Source: Thauera sp. (GTDB lineage Bacteria > Pseudomonadota > Gammaproteobacteria > Burkholderiales > Rhodocyclaceae). Taken from it: a DNA stretch of 64,000 nt. The DNA lies in NCBI GenBank assembly GCA_024235615.1, contig JACKMB010000002.1:684776-748775 (forward strand), written 5' to 3'. This document shows, piece by piece, positions 8,781 to 17,558 of the stretch. Numbering within the stretch: position 1 is the first letter of the stretch; the number at the start of each line of letters is the position of its first letter. Under the pieces are notes generated by a model. The model was not told where the DNA came from and did not search any database. It was given only the letters and a program-made list of their open reading frames with translations. Made by a program: the position numbers and the translations under genes.

Positions 8781-10712
8781 ATGGAACCGCATTGCATCGG
8801 ACGGTCTGCGCTTGCGGGCGCGCTGGTCATCCTGCTCGCGGGCTGCAGTGCCGGGAGCATGCTGTCGGACGGCTCCGCTCCCCTTGGCGCGCCAAGCGGG
8901 ACGGATGGCTCGGCAGCCCCGAGCGTGGTGGCGACGCCGGCACAGCTTCCGCTCGAGCGCCAGGCCGGAGCGGTGTCGGGCGACCCCGGGACGGATGCGG
9001 GCAAGTCCGCGGGCACCGTGCGCAGCGGGTTCTCGACCCGTCATGCGCACTTCGCGCCAGTCGATTGGGACGAGGTTCCGGGATGGCGGCAGGACGCGCT
9101 TGCCGGTGTCGGCGAGGCGCTCGCGCGCAGTTGCACGGCGCTCGGGCGCGGCGATGCGTGGAGCGGGCTGTGCGCCCGGCTCGGCGTGGTGGATGGGGCC
9201 GATGCGCTGCGCGCGTTCATCGAGCGCGAGTTCGAGCCCTACGAGGTAGGCAACCCCGATCGCTCCCGCGACGGGCTCATCACGGGCTACTACGAGCCTT
9301 TCATCGAGGGGCGGCGCAGTCGGCAGGGCGCCTTTGTCCATCCGGTGCATGGCTTGCCGGCCGATCTGCTGACGCTGGATCTACGCCAGATTCCGAAGGC
9401 CATGCGTGCTGCGCCGGTGCCCGTGCGCATCGTCGGCCGCAAGGTGGTGCCGGCTGCGGAGGAGAAGGGGGCCTATCGGCTCGACCTGTCCGCGGTGCCG
9501 GCAGGCGTGCTCGACCGCCGCGTTCGGCTGCGCCTCGAGGGGGAGCGCCTGGTGGCCTATCCGACTCGTGCCGAGATCGTCCGTGGGGGACTGCGCCAGG
9601 CGCCGGTGCTGGCCTGGGTGGATAACGTCGCGGCCCTGTATTCCATGCACATCCAGGGCTCGGGGCGCGTGCGCCTCGAGGACGGCAAGGTGCTGCGGCT
9701 GGCGTTCGCGGAACAGAATGGCCATCCCTTCCGGCCGCCGCAGCGGACGCGTACGCGCGGCATGACGGAAGGGCCGTCGTTGTTTGCGCGCGGGCTCGAC
9801 ATCGAGTTCGAGGCGGTCGCCGAATCGCAGGGCGCGCTCGCCGAGCGGCCGCTCACACGCGGCGCCGCGCGGCCCGGGCTGCCCTCGGAGCGCGCGCTCG
9901 ACCGCGACGTGGAGCGCTTGGTCGAGGCGCTCGCCGCGGGCGCCACGTTGGGTGAGGCTGCGCGCACCGGATCCGTCGGCGCGGCGCAGGCCCCGCTCAA
10001 GTCCGGATCCACTGTCCGGCCCAGCCAGGCGCGGCCGCAGCCGGAAGTGGCGCCAGCATCACGCGAGCCGGCTCCACCCAGGGTTTCGGCGCCGGTGGCG
10101 GCGAGCCCCGGCGCGCGCCCCGCAAAGCGCCCCGCAACGGCCCCGGCGCCTGGCGTCGATGCGCCCGCGGCGGGGGCGGCCGGACGGGTGTCGGCGCCCG
10201 TCGTGGCGGTCGAGCCGGAAGCGCTGGCGGTCGAGGAGGTGATGCGGTTCCCGCAGCCCAGCGCGGCGACGGTGGCGGCCATCGAGGGCGATCCGAGCTA
10301 CGTCTTCTTCCGCGCGCTCGCCGATGGGCCCGAGGGGCCGGTCGGCGCCTTGGGGGTGCCGCTCACCGCCGGCCGTTCGGTGGCGGTCGATCCCCGGACC
10401 ATGCCGCTGGGTTTCCCGGTCTTCATCGCCACCACGTTGCCGCGCGGGGACGCGCCGCTCAACCGCCTGGTGCTCGCGCAGGACACTGGCGGAGCGATTC
10501 GCGGTGCGGTTCGGGCGGATTATTTCTGGGGCCTCGGCAGCCGCGCCTTCGCTCAGGCCGCGCGCATGAAGGAGCGCGGCCGCCTTTGGCTGCTGCTGCC
10601 GCGCGGGATGCCGGTGGCCGCGCGCGACCGGGTGGTGCGCACGCGCGGCGCGGCGGTCTTGCCGGAATGCCTGGTGGAGGAGGAGGGCGTGTGCGTGGAG
10701 GATGTCCAGTGA
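8781..10712 (+). CDS. mltA: Membrane-bound lytic murein transglycosylase A, with a long low-complexity insert
   Basis: 643 residues, against about 365 in E. coli MltA. The signal peptide ends in LLAGC (Cys22), so it is an outer-membrane lipoprotein. The MltA barrel is recognisable (GLITGYYEPF), as is the C-terminal 3D domain with conserved aspartates at about 568 (AQDTGGAIRG) and 580 (RADYFWG). Such enzymes cut peptidoglycan to give 1,6-anhydromuropeptides. About 190 residues rich in Pro, Ala and Ser separate GHPF (about 314) from PSYVFF (about 505), far more than in E. coli. The start ATG 8781 follows GAAGGAGGTTGAGC. It is divergent from the T6SS genes. Confidence 0.93.
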   Translation: MEPHCIGRSALAGALVILLAGCSAGSMLSDGSAPLGAPSGTDGSAAPSVVATPAQLPLERQAGAVSGDPGTDAGKSAGTVRSGFSTRHAHFAPVDWDEVPGWRQDALAGVGEALARSCTALGRGDAWSGLCARLGVVDGADALRAFIEREFEPYEVGNPDRSRDGLITGYYEPFIEGRRSRQGAFVHPVHGLPADLLTLDLRQIPKAMRAAPVPVRIVGRKVVPAAEEKGAYRLDLSAVPAGVLDRRVRLRLEGERLVAYPTRAEIVRGGLRQAPVLAWVDNVAALYSMHIQGSGRVRLEDGKVLRLAFAEQNGHPFRPPQRTRTRGMTEGPSLFARGLDIEFEAVAESQGALAERPLTRGAARPGLPSERALDRDVERLVEALAAGATLGEAARTGSVGAAQAPLKSGSTVRPSQARPQPEVAPASREPAPPRVSAPVAASPGARPAKRPATAPAPGVDAPAAGAAGRVSAPVVAVEPEALAVEEVMRFPQPSAATVAAIEGDPSYVFFRALADGPEGPVGALGVPLTAGRSVAVDPRTMPLGFPVFIATTLPRGDAPLNRLVLAQDTGGAIRGAVRADYFWGLGSRAFAQAARMKERGRLWLLLPRGMPVAARDRVVRTRGAAVLPECLVEEEGVCVEDVQ

Positions 10713-10721
10713 TCGCCCGCC

Positions 10722-12266
10722 TCAGCGGATCGCCCCCGGGCGGGCCGGCGTGGCGGCCCCCAGCGCGGCGTTGTGCGCTTCGATCAGCCAGCCGTTGAAG
10801 ACGCCGCGGGCAGCGTCGATCGTCTCGCTCGCCGTCAGTCCCACGGGGCCGATGCCTTCGCGGGCGAGCCGGCTGGCCGCGGCGCCGTGCAGGTGTACAC
10901 CTGCGATCAGCGCCGACTCTGGAGGCCAGCCTTGGGCGAGCAGGCCGATGACGAGGCCGCTCAGCACGTCGCCCATGCCTGCGCTCGCCATCCCCGAGTG
11001 GCCGGTGCCGTTGATGAACCAGCGCTCGTCGGGCGTGGCGACGATGCTGCCGCAGCCCTTGAGCACGACCAGGGCGCGGTAGCGGCGGGCGAGCTCGAGT
11101 GCGGCACGCAGGCGATCGGCCTGCACGCTTGCGGTGTCTGTCCCGAGCAGGCGGGCCGCCTCGGCGGGATGGGGGGTGAGCACGCTGGCGGTGACGCGCG
11201 CGCACAGCATCTGACGGAGTGCGGCGTCGCCGGCGACGAGGTTGAGCGCGTCGGCGTCGAGCAGCAGCGGGATCGGGCGCACGAGCGTATCGGCGAGCAG
11301 ACGCGCTGCGCCTTCGTCGGTGCCGAGGCCGGGGCCGATGGCGAGCGCGCTGACCCGCTCCGGCAGGGTCTCGGCGCGACGCAGCATCAACTCCGGGTGG
11401 GCGAAATCGACCGCAGGGCCGGCGGGGTCGAGCAGGCCGACATACACCCGTCCGGTGCCGAGCCACAGCGCGGCCCGCCCTGCGAGCAGCGCGGCGCCGA
11501 CCATGCCGGCATTTCCGCCGAGGATGGCGGCGTCGCCGTAGAGGCCCTTGTGCGTGTTGCGCGGGCGTGGCTGCAGCAGGTGGCGGAACAGCGAGGGGGC
11601 GATCGCATGGCCGCGCGCCGGTAGCCAGGCCGGAGCGTCGATCTCGATGCGCTGCACGCTGATCTCGCCGCAGTGGTCCGGACCATCGTTGGTGAGCAGG
11701 CCGGGCTTGAGGGCGATGAAGGTGGTGGTGTGGGTGGCGCGGAAGGTGGCGCCGAGCGGGCTGCCGGTGTCGGCGTCGAGTCCGCTCGGGACGTCGAGCG
11801 CCATGCGCGGGCAGGGCTGGGCGTTGAGGGTGTGGATCCAGCTCGCGTAGCGGCCCTCGATCGGGCGGCCGAGGCCGATGCCGAAGAGCGCGTCGACCAC
11901 CAGTGCCCAGCCGTTGGTCGGTGCGGCGGGCATGTCGGAGACGATGCTGCCGCCGACGGCGAGGTAGTCGGCATGCGCCTTCGCGGCCTCGGCCGGGAGA
12001 CGCCCGGCCGCGCTGCAGAACGCGACCACCACCTCGCGTCCGGCCTGGGCGAGCTGGCGTGCCATCACGAAGCCGTCGCCGCCGTTGTTGCCGGGACCGC
12101 AGGCGACCAGGATCGGTCCGGGGCGGTCCATGATCAGCCGCACCGCGTCCTGCGCGGCGGCGCGGCCAGCGCGCTCCATCAACGGCGGGCGGGCGTTCGG
12201 GATGAGCTTGTCCTCGATCTCGCGGATGCCGGCGACGGGGTAGATCGGGCGCAGGGAGCTGAACAT
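10722..12266 (-). CDS. nnr: Bifunctional NAD(P)HX epimerase / ADP-dependent NAD(P)HX dehydratase
   Basis: 514 residues with two domains. The N-terminal YjeF_N epimerase carries GNNGGDG at 59-65. The C-terminal ribokinase-like dehydratase carries GMGDVLSG at 430-437. Together they convert hydrated, inactive NADHX and NADPHX back to usable cofactor. This matches the E. coli YjeF (Nnr) layout in order and size. The ATG at 12264-12266 has GGAG upstream. The frame continues upstream into the REP repeats, which I do not regard as coding. It is convergent with mltA, with only 9 bp between the stops. Confidence 0.93.
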   Translation of the reverse strand: MFSSLRPIYPVAGIREIEDKLIPNARPPLMERAGRAAAQDAVRLIMDRPGPILVACGPGNNGGDGFVMARQLAQAGREVVVAFCSAAGRLPAEAAKAHADYLAVGGSIVSDMPAAPTNGWALVVDALFGIGLGRPIEGRYASWIHTLNAQPCPRMALDVPSGLDADTGSPLGATFRATHTTTFIALKPGLLTNDGPDHCGEISVQRIEIDAPAWLPARGHAIAPSLFRHLLQPRPRNTHKGLYGDAAILGGNAGMVGAALLAGRAALWLGTGRVYVGLLDPAGPAVDFAHPELMLRRAETLPERVSALAIGPGLGTDEGAARLLADTLVRPIPLLLDADALNLVAGDAALRQMLCARVTASVLTPHPAEAARLLGTDTASVQADRLRAALELARRYRALVVLKGCGSIVATPDERWFINGTGHSGMASAGMGDVLSGLVIGLLAQGWPPESALIAGVHLHGAAASRLAREGIGPVGLTASETIDAARGVFNGWLIEAHNAALGAATPARPGAIR

Positions 12267-12392
12267 GATGGACTCCGGTGGGGGAGTCGCGATTCTACGT
12301 CCTCGGGGCCGTGGTGGTTCTGCAGGAGCGTCGGAAGGGGCGAATGTGGGGGGCGGGGGAAGGTGCTGGCGCGCCGGGTCCGGCGCCGCCGC

Positions 12393-12735
12393 CTTCGCGC
12401 CTGCCGGCGCTCCTACATGAACCGCCACGCGCCCGCAGCCCTTGTAGGAGCGGCGGCAGCCGCGAATGGGGCGGTGCAGGGGGTGACGAGGCCGCGGGTG
12501 ATCGACGCCGCCTTCGCGCCTGCCGGCGCTCCTACATGAACCGCCACGCGCCCGCAGCCCCTGTAGGAGCGGCGGCAGCCGCGAATGCGGCGGTGCAGGG
12601 GGTGACGTGGCCGCGGGTGATCGACGCCGCCTTCGCCGCCTGCCGGCGCTCCTACGTAAACCGCCACGCGCCCGCAGCCCCTGTAGGAGCGGCGGCAGCC
12701 GCGAATGGGGCGGTGCAGGGAGTGACGAGGCCGCG
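12393..12735. repeat. Tandem array of three REP-type inverted-repeat units (BIME/REPIN-like)
   Basis: Three copies of a unit of about 120 bp. Each has an inverted REP arm (12393-12417, 12512-12536, 12631-12655) and, about 26 bp on, a direct arm that begins TGTAGGAGCGGCGGCAGCC (12443-12466, 12562-12585, 12682-12705). The two arms pair imperfectly and each also has an internal GC-rich palindrome. Units are 119 and 120 bp apart and nearly identical except for a few substitutions and one inserted base in the third. The GTAGGAGC...GCGAA core resembles the REP family of pseudomonads. The array fills most of the 474 bp between spoVR and nnr; the rest (12267-12392) holds nothing I recognise. Confidence 0.85.
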
Positions 12736-12740
12736 GGCGT

Positions 12741-14294
12741 TCAGGCGGGGGCGCGGGGGCGGGTGGTTTCGGCGCGGATCTCGTGAAGGAGCTCGATCTT
12801 GCCGTCATCGCCTGCGCGCTCCAGGCGTACGGTGAAGCCCCACAGGCGGGCGAGGTGGCGCATGACCTCGTCGGTGCCGTCGCCGAGCGGGCGGCGGCGG
12901 AAGGCGGTGTGGCGCAGGGTGAGCGAGCGGTCGCCGCGCAGGTCGACGTTCCAGACCTGCACGTTGGGCTCGCGTGCGCCCAGGTTGTACTGGTCGGAGA
13001 GGATCTCGCGCAGCTTGCGGAAGCCCGCGTCGTCGTGGATCGCGGAGACCTGCAGCTTGTCCTCGTGGTCGTCGTCGAGCACGGCGAACAGGCGGAAGTC
13101 GCGCATGACCTTCGGCGACAGGTACTGCGCGATGAAGCTCTCGTCCTTGAAGTTGCGCATCGCGAAGTCGAAGGTCTCCAGCCAGTCGCTGCCGGCAATC
13201 TCGGGGAACCAGCGCCGGTCTTCCTCGTCCGGGTCCTCGCAGATGCGGCGCAGGTCGCGCCACATCGCGAAGCCGAGCGCGTAGGGGTTGATGCCACTAA
13301 ACCAGCGGCTGTTGTAGGGTGGCTGGGCGACGACGTTGGTGTGCGACTGCAGGAACTCGAGCATGAAGCTGTCGGCGAGCAGGCCCTCGTCGTAGAGGTG
13401 ATTGAGCAGGGTGTAGTGCCAGAAGGTCGCCCAGCCCTCGTTCATGACCTGGGTCTGGCGCTGCGGGAAGAAGTACTGCGCGATCTTGCGCACGATGCGC
13501 ACCACCTCGCGCTGCCAGGGCTCGAGCAGGGGGGCGTTCTTCTCGACGAAGTAGAGCAGGTTCTCCTCGGGCTCGGGCGGGAAGCGCGCCTCGGCGCGGG
13601 CGTCGGCGCGCACGTCGTGTGCGGGCAGGGTGCGCCAGAGGTCGTTCACCTGGCTCTGCAGGTATTCCTCGCGCTCCTGCTGGCGCAGCTTCTCCTTGGC
13701 GAGCGAGAGCCTGGGCGGGCGCTTGTAGCGGTCGACGCCGAGGTTCATCAGGGCGTGGCAGGAATCGAGCAGCAGCTCGACGGCCTCCTCGCCGTGACGC
13801 TCCTCGCACTGGGTGATGTAGTTCCGCGCGAACAGCAGGTAGTCGATGATGGCGTCGGCGTTGGTCCAGGTGCGGAACAGGTAGTTGCCCTTGAAGAAGC
13901 TGTTGTGGCCGTAGGCGGCGTGGGCGATCACCAGGCCCTGCATGGTGAGCGTGTTCTCCTCCATCAGGTAGGCGATGCAGGGGTTGGAGTTGATCACGAT
14001 CTCGTAGGCCAGCCCCATCTGGCCGCGCCGGTAGCCCTTCTCGGTGGCGAGGAAGTGCTTGCCGAAGGACCAGTGGTGGTAATTGACCGGCATGCCCACC
14101 GAGGCGTAGGCGTCCATCATCTGCTCGGCGGTGATGATCTCGACCTGCACCGGGTAGATGTCGAGCTTGTAGTGCGCGGCGACGCGGGCGATCTCGTCGT
14201 TGTAGCGGTCGATGGCCTCGACGGTCCATTCCGAGCCGGAGGGGAGCGGCGACTTGGCGGCGCGGCCGCGCGTGCGGGGGCGGGTGGTCTTCAT
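12741..14294 (-). CDS. spoVR: SpoVR family protein (YcgB)
   Basis: 517 residues, the normal length for SpoVR/YcgB. It contains long conserved stretches such as YPVQVEIITAEQMMDAYAS and GYRRGQMGLAYEIVINSNP. The biochemical function of the family is not settled. It is named for a role in Bacillus spore cortex formation, but occurs widely in non-sporing bacteria with prkA and yeaH. The ATG at 14292-14294 overlaps the yeaH stop by four bases (ATGA), so the two are translationally coupled. It is the last gene of the operon, and the REP array begins just after its stop. Confidence 0.93.
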   Translation of the reverse strand: MKTTRPRTRGRAAKSPLPSGSEWTVEAIDRYNDEIARVAAHYKLDIYPVQVEIITAEQMMDAYASVGMPVNYHHWSFGKHFLATEKGYRRGQMGLAYEIVINSNPCIAYLMEENTLTMQGLVIAHAAYGHNSFFKGNYLFRTWTNADAIIDYLLFARNYITQCEERHGEEAVELLLDSCHALMNLGVDRYKRPPRLSLAKEKLRQQEREEYLQSQVNDLWRTLPAHDVRADARAEARFPPEPEENLLYFVEKNAPLLEPWQREVVRIVRKIAQYFFPQRQTQVMNEGWATFWHYTLLNHLYDEGLLADSFMLEFLQSHTNVVAQPPYNSRWFSGINPYALGFAMWRDLRRICEDPDEEDRRWFPEIAGSDWLETFDFAMRNFKDESFIAQYLSPKVMRDFRLFAVLDDDHEDKLQVSAIHDDAGFRKLREILSDQYNLGAREPNVQVWNVDLRGDRSLTLRHTAFRRRPLGDGTDEVMRHLARLWGFTVRLERAGDDGKIELLHEIRAETTRPRAPA

Positions 14295-15559
14295 GCGAGG
14301 GTCTTCTTGAACAGTTCGCGGAACACCGGGTAGATGTCGGCCGGCGACTCGATGCGCTGCATCGCGAAGTTGTCGTACGCGGCCTCGAGCTTGGCGTACT
14401 CGCGCCACAGATTCTGCGGCTCGCCGGCGGTGATCTCGACGTAGGCGAAGTACTGGCACCACGGCAGGATCTCCTTGCCGAGCAGGCGCCCGCACACCGG
14501 CGAGTCGTTGTCCCAGTTGTCGCCGTCGGAGGCCTGGGCGCCGTAGACGTTCCACTGCCCGTTGGCGTAGCGCTCGCGCAGGATGCCGCGCATGAGCTCG
14601 AGCGCGCTGGAGACCACGGTGCCGCCGGACTCGCGCGAGTGGAAGAACTCGTCCTCGTCGACCTCCTTGGCCACGGTGTGGTGGCGGATGAAGACGACCT
14701 CGATGTGCTCGTAGCTGCGCGTGAGGAAGAGGTAGAGCAGCATGAAGAAGCGCTTGGCCATGGACTTGCGCTCCTCGTCCATCGAGCCGGAGACGTCCAT
14801 CACGCAGAACATCACCGCCTGCGTGGTGGGGCGGGGCTCCTTGATGCGGTTGTTGTAGCGCAGGTCGAAGCGGTCGATGAAGGGGATGCGGTCGATGCGC
14901 GCGCGCAGCGCGGCGAGTTCCTCGCGCAGGCCGCGCACCTCCTCGCTGTCCTCGCCGCCGCGTGCGAGCGCCTCGTCGAGTTCCTGCTGCAGCTCGCGGA
15001 TGCGCGCGGCCCAGGGCGAGCCGAGCGCCAGTCTGCGCCCGAGCGCGCCGCGCATCGAGCGCACGATGTTGATGTTGGCGGGCACGCCGTCCGAGGTGAA
15101 GCCGGCGCGCCGGGTCTTGTAGTCGGTGACCTTGGCGAGCTGGGTGCGGATCAGGCGGGGGAGCTCGAGGTCCTCGAAGAAGAGGTCGAGGAACTCCTCG
15201 CGCGAGAGCTGGAAGACGAAGTCGTCCTCGTGCTCGCCGTCCTGGCTCGCCTTGCCCTTGCCGGCGCCGTCGCCACCGCCGCCGAGCGGACGCTTGATGC
15301 GGTCTCCGGTGCTGAACTGGTCGTTGCCCGGGAAGACCTGCTCCCACACGCCGCCCTTGCCGTGGTGCAGCGAGGGCTCGGAGAGGTCGCGCGCGGGGAT
15401 GGAGATCTGCTCGCCGTTCTCCAGGTCGCGGATGGAGCGGCCATGGATGGCCTCGGACACCGCCTTGCGGATCTGCTGCTTGAAGCGGCGCATGAAGCGC
15501 TGGCGGTTGACCGCGCTCTTGTTCTTGCTGTCGAAGCGCCGATCGATGATGCGGACCAT
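14291..15559 (-). CDS. yeaH: YeaH/YhbH family protein (DUF444, von Willebrand A-like)
   Basis: 422 residues, normal for the family. The N-terminal half is polar and charged. The C-terminal half looks like a von Willebrand A domain with a metal-site motif DVSGSM at about 255-260. Members sit between prkA and spoVR in many proteobacteria, and in E. coli the pair yeaG-yeaH belongs to the general stress and nitrogen-starvation response. The molecular role is unknown; a protein-interaction role with PrkA is an inference from conserved linkage. The start ATG (15557-15559) has GGAGAC upstream. Confidence 0.92.
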   Translation of the reverse strand: MVRIIDRRFDSKNKSAVNRQRFMRRFKQQIRKAVSEAIHGRSIRDLENGEQISIPARDLSEPSLHHGKGGVWEQVFPGNDQFSTGDRIKRPLGGGGDGAGKGKASQDGEHEDDFVFQLSREEFLDLFFEDLELPRLIRTQLAKVTDYKTRRAGFTSDGVPANINIVRSMRGALGRRLALGSPWAARIRELQQELDEALARGGEDSEEVRGLREELAALRARIDRIPFIDRFDLRYNNRIKEPRPTTQAVMFCVMDVSGSMDEERKSMAKRFFMLLYLFLTRSYEHIEVVFIRHHTVAKEVDEDEFFHSRESGGTVVSSALELMRGILRERYANGQWNVYGAQASDGDNWDNDSPVCGRLLGKEILPWCQYFAYVEITAGEPQNLWREYAKLEAAYDNFAMQRIESPADIYPVFRELFKKTLA

Positions 15560-15580
15560 GTCTCCTCCCGGTGTCCGCGC

Positions 15581-15620
15581 CCGGCCCGGGCCCGCGCCAC
15601 GAGGGCGCGGGCCGGGCCGG
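15581..15620 (-). other. Strong GC hairpin between prkA and yeaH
   Basis: The left arm 15581-15598 and right arm 15604-15620 form a stem of about 17 base pairs with one bulged base and a loop of about five bases, almost wholly G+C. It lies between the prkA stop and the yeaH start. There is no T-run on the transcribed strand, so it is not a classical terminator. It could stabilise the prkA end of a processed transcript or lower read-through to yeaH. Confidence 0.65.
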
Positions 15621-15635
15621 ACCGTGGCTCATGAA

Positions 15636-17558
15636 TCAGGACGCCTTGCGTACGCGCAGGTACCACTCGCACAGCAGGCGCACCTGCTTCTCGGTGTAGC
15701 CCTTGTCGATCATGCGGTCGACGAAGTCCTGGTGCTTCTTCTGCTCGTCGGCGCTGGCCTTGGCGTTGAAGCTGATCACCGGCAGCAGGTCCTCGGTGTT
15801 GGAGAACATCTTCTTCTCGATCACCGCGCGCAGCTTCTCGTACGAGGTCCAGCTCGGGTTGCGGCCCTCGTGCTTGGCACGCGCGCGCAGCACGAAGTTG
15901 ACCACCTCGTTGCGGAAGTCCTTCGGGTTGCTGATGCCGGCCGGCTTCTCGATCTTCTCCAGCTCCTCGTTGAGCGCGGCGCGGTCGAGGATCTCGCCGG
16001 TGTTGGGGTCGCGGAACTCCTGGTCCTGGATCCAGAAGTCGGCGTAGATCACGTAGCGGTCGAAGATGTTCTGCCCGTACTCGGAGTAGCTCTCGAGGTA
16101 GGCGGTCTGGATCTCCTTGCCGATGAACTCGGCGTAGCGCGGCGCGAGGTATTCCTTGATGTAGCCGAGGTAGCGCGCCTCGGTCTCGGCCGGGAACTGT
16201 TCGGCCTCGATCTGCTGCTCGAGCACGTACATCAGGTGCACCGGGTTGGCGGCGACCTCGCGGTGGTCGAAGTTGAAGATCTTCGACAAGGCCTTGAAGG
16301 CGAAGCGGGTCGACAGGCCGGTCATGCCTTCGTCCACCCCGGCGTAGTCGCGGTACTCCTGGTAGCTCTTGGCCTTGGGGTCGGTGTCCTTGAGGTTCTC
16401 GCCGTCATACACCCGCATCTTGGAGAAGATGCTGGAGTTCTCGGGCTCCTTGAGCCGCGACAGCACCGCGAACTGGGCCATCATCTTGAGCGTGTCGGGC
16501 GCGCACGGCGCCTCGGACAGCGAGCTGTGGGCGAGCAGCTTCTCGTAGATCCGCACCTCGTCGGAGACGCGCAGGCAATAGGGCACCTTGACCGTGTAGA
16601 TGCGGTCGAGGAAGGCCTCGTTGTTGCGGTTGTTCTTGAAGGCGACCCACTCGGATTCGTTGGAATGCGCCATCACGATGCCGTCGAAGGGGATGGCGCC
16701 GAAGCCCTCGGTGCCCTTGTAGTTACCCTCCTGGGTGGCGGTGAGCAGCGGGTGGAGCACCTTGATCGGCGCCTTGAACATCTCGACGAACTCGAGCAGG
16801 CCGCGGTTGGCAAGGCACAGGCCGCCCGAGTAGCTGTAGGCGTCGGGGTCGTCCTGCGAGTACTGCTCGAGCTTGCGGATGTCGATCTTGCCAACCAGCG
16901 AGGAGATGTCCTGGTTGTTCTCGTCGCCCGGCTCGGTCTTCGCGACCGCGGTCTGGCGCAGCACCGAGGGGCTGAGCTTGACCACGCGGAAGCGGGTGAT
17001 GTCGCCGCCGTACTCGTGCAGGCGCTTGACCGCCCACGGGCTCATGATGCCGCCGAGGTAGCGGCGCGGGATGCCGAAGTCGCCCTCGAGGATGTGCGCG
17101 TCCTCGGCGGCGTTGAAGAGGCCGAGCGGGGACTCGTTCACCGGCGATCCCTTGATCGCGTAGAAGGGCACGCGCTCGATCAGGCTCTTGAGCTTCTCGG
17201 CGAGCGAGGACTTGCCCCCGCCCACCGGGCCGAGCAGGTAGAGGATCTGCTTCTTCTCCTCCAGGCCCTGCGCCGCGTGGCGGAAGTAGGACACGATGTT
17301 CTCGATGACCTCTTCCATGCCGTAGAAATCGCGGAAGGCCGGGTAGAGCTTGAGGATCTTGTTGGAGAAGATCCGCGACAGGCGCGGGTCGAGCCGGGTG
17401 TCGACCAGTTCCGGTTCGCCGATCGCCGCGAGCATGCGCTCGGCGGCGGTGGCGTAGGCCATGCGGTCGGTGCGGCAGAGTTCGAGGTAGTCCTGCAGGG
17501 ACATCTCTTCCTCGCGGGCCGCTTCGAAGCGTGCCTGATAGGCGTTGAAGATGGACAT
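15636..17558 (-). CDS. prkA: PrkA family serine protein kinase / AAA+ protein (YeaG)
   Basis: 640 residues, as in E. coli YeaG. The N-terminal AAA-like domain has a P-loop GPVGGGKSS at 110-118. The C-terminal domain resembles the PrkA kinase domain. PrkA proteins are reported as Ser/Thr kinases, and in some Bacillus work as an ATP-dependent protease, so the activity is debated. The ATG at 17556-17558 (MSIFNAYQAR) has GAGGAGACGACC upstream; the open frame before it lacks family similarity. It is the first gene of prkA-yeaH-spoVR. In enteric bacteria the homologous genes are under stress sigma control; no clear promoter is visible here. Confidence 0.94.
   Translation of the reverse strand: MSIFNAYQARFEAAREEEMSLQDYLELCRTDRMAYATAAERMLAAIGEPELVDTRLDPRLSRIFSNKILKLYPAFRDFYGMEEVIENIVSYFRHAAQGLEEKKQILYLLGPVGGGKSSLAEKLKSLIERVPFYAIKGSPVNESPLGLFNAAEDAHILEGDFGIPRRYLGGIMSPWAVKRLHEYGGDITRFRVVKLSPSVLRQTAVAKTEPGDENNQDISSLVGKIDIRKLEQYSQDDPDAYSYSGGLCLANRGLLEFVEMFKAPIKVLHPLLTATQEGNYKGTEGFGAIPFDGIVMAHSNESEWVAFKNNRNNEAFLDRIYTVKVPYCLRVSDEVRIYEKLLAHSSLSEAPCAPDTLKMMAQFAVLSRLKEPENSSIFSKMRVYDGENLKDTDPKAKSYQEYRDYAGVDEGMTGLSTRFAFKALSKIFNFDHREVAANPVHLMYVLEQQIEAEQFPAETEARYLGYIKEYLAPRYAEFIGKEIQTAYLESYSEYGQNIFDRYVIYADFWIQDQEFRDPNTGEILDRAALNEELEKIEKPAGISNPKDFRNEVVNFVLRARAKHEGRNPSWTSYEKLRAVIEKKMFSNTEDLLPVISFNAKASADEQKKHQDFVDRMIDKGYTEKQVRLLCEWYLRVRKAS

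Noticed and set aside
12393-12735. Possible CRISPR array
   Set aside because: Only three long units with nearly identical content throughout; no short direct repeats with unique spacers and no cas genes nearby.
12278-12835. Open frames through the REP array that encode repeated peptides (such as VGAPAG and CRRSY repeats)
   Set aside because: The peptide repeats simply reflect the 120-bp DNA repeats. The frames have no ribosome site and run into spoVR or nnr.
14295-15632. An upstream extension of spoVR to a 963-residue protein
   Set aside because: The added part is the shifted frame of yeaH and lacks family similarity; the ATGA overlap gives a natural start at 14294.
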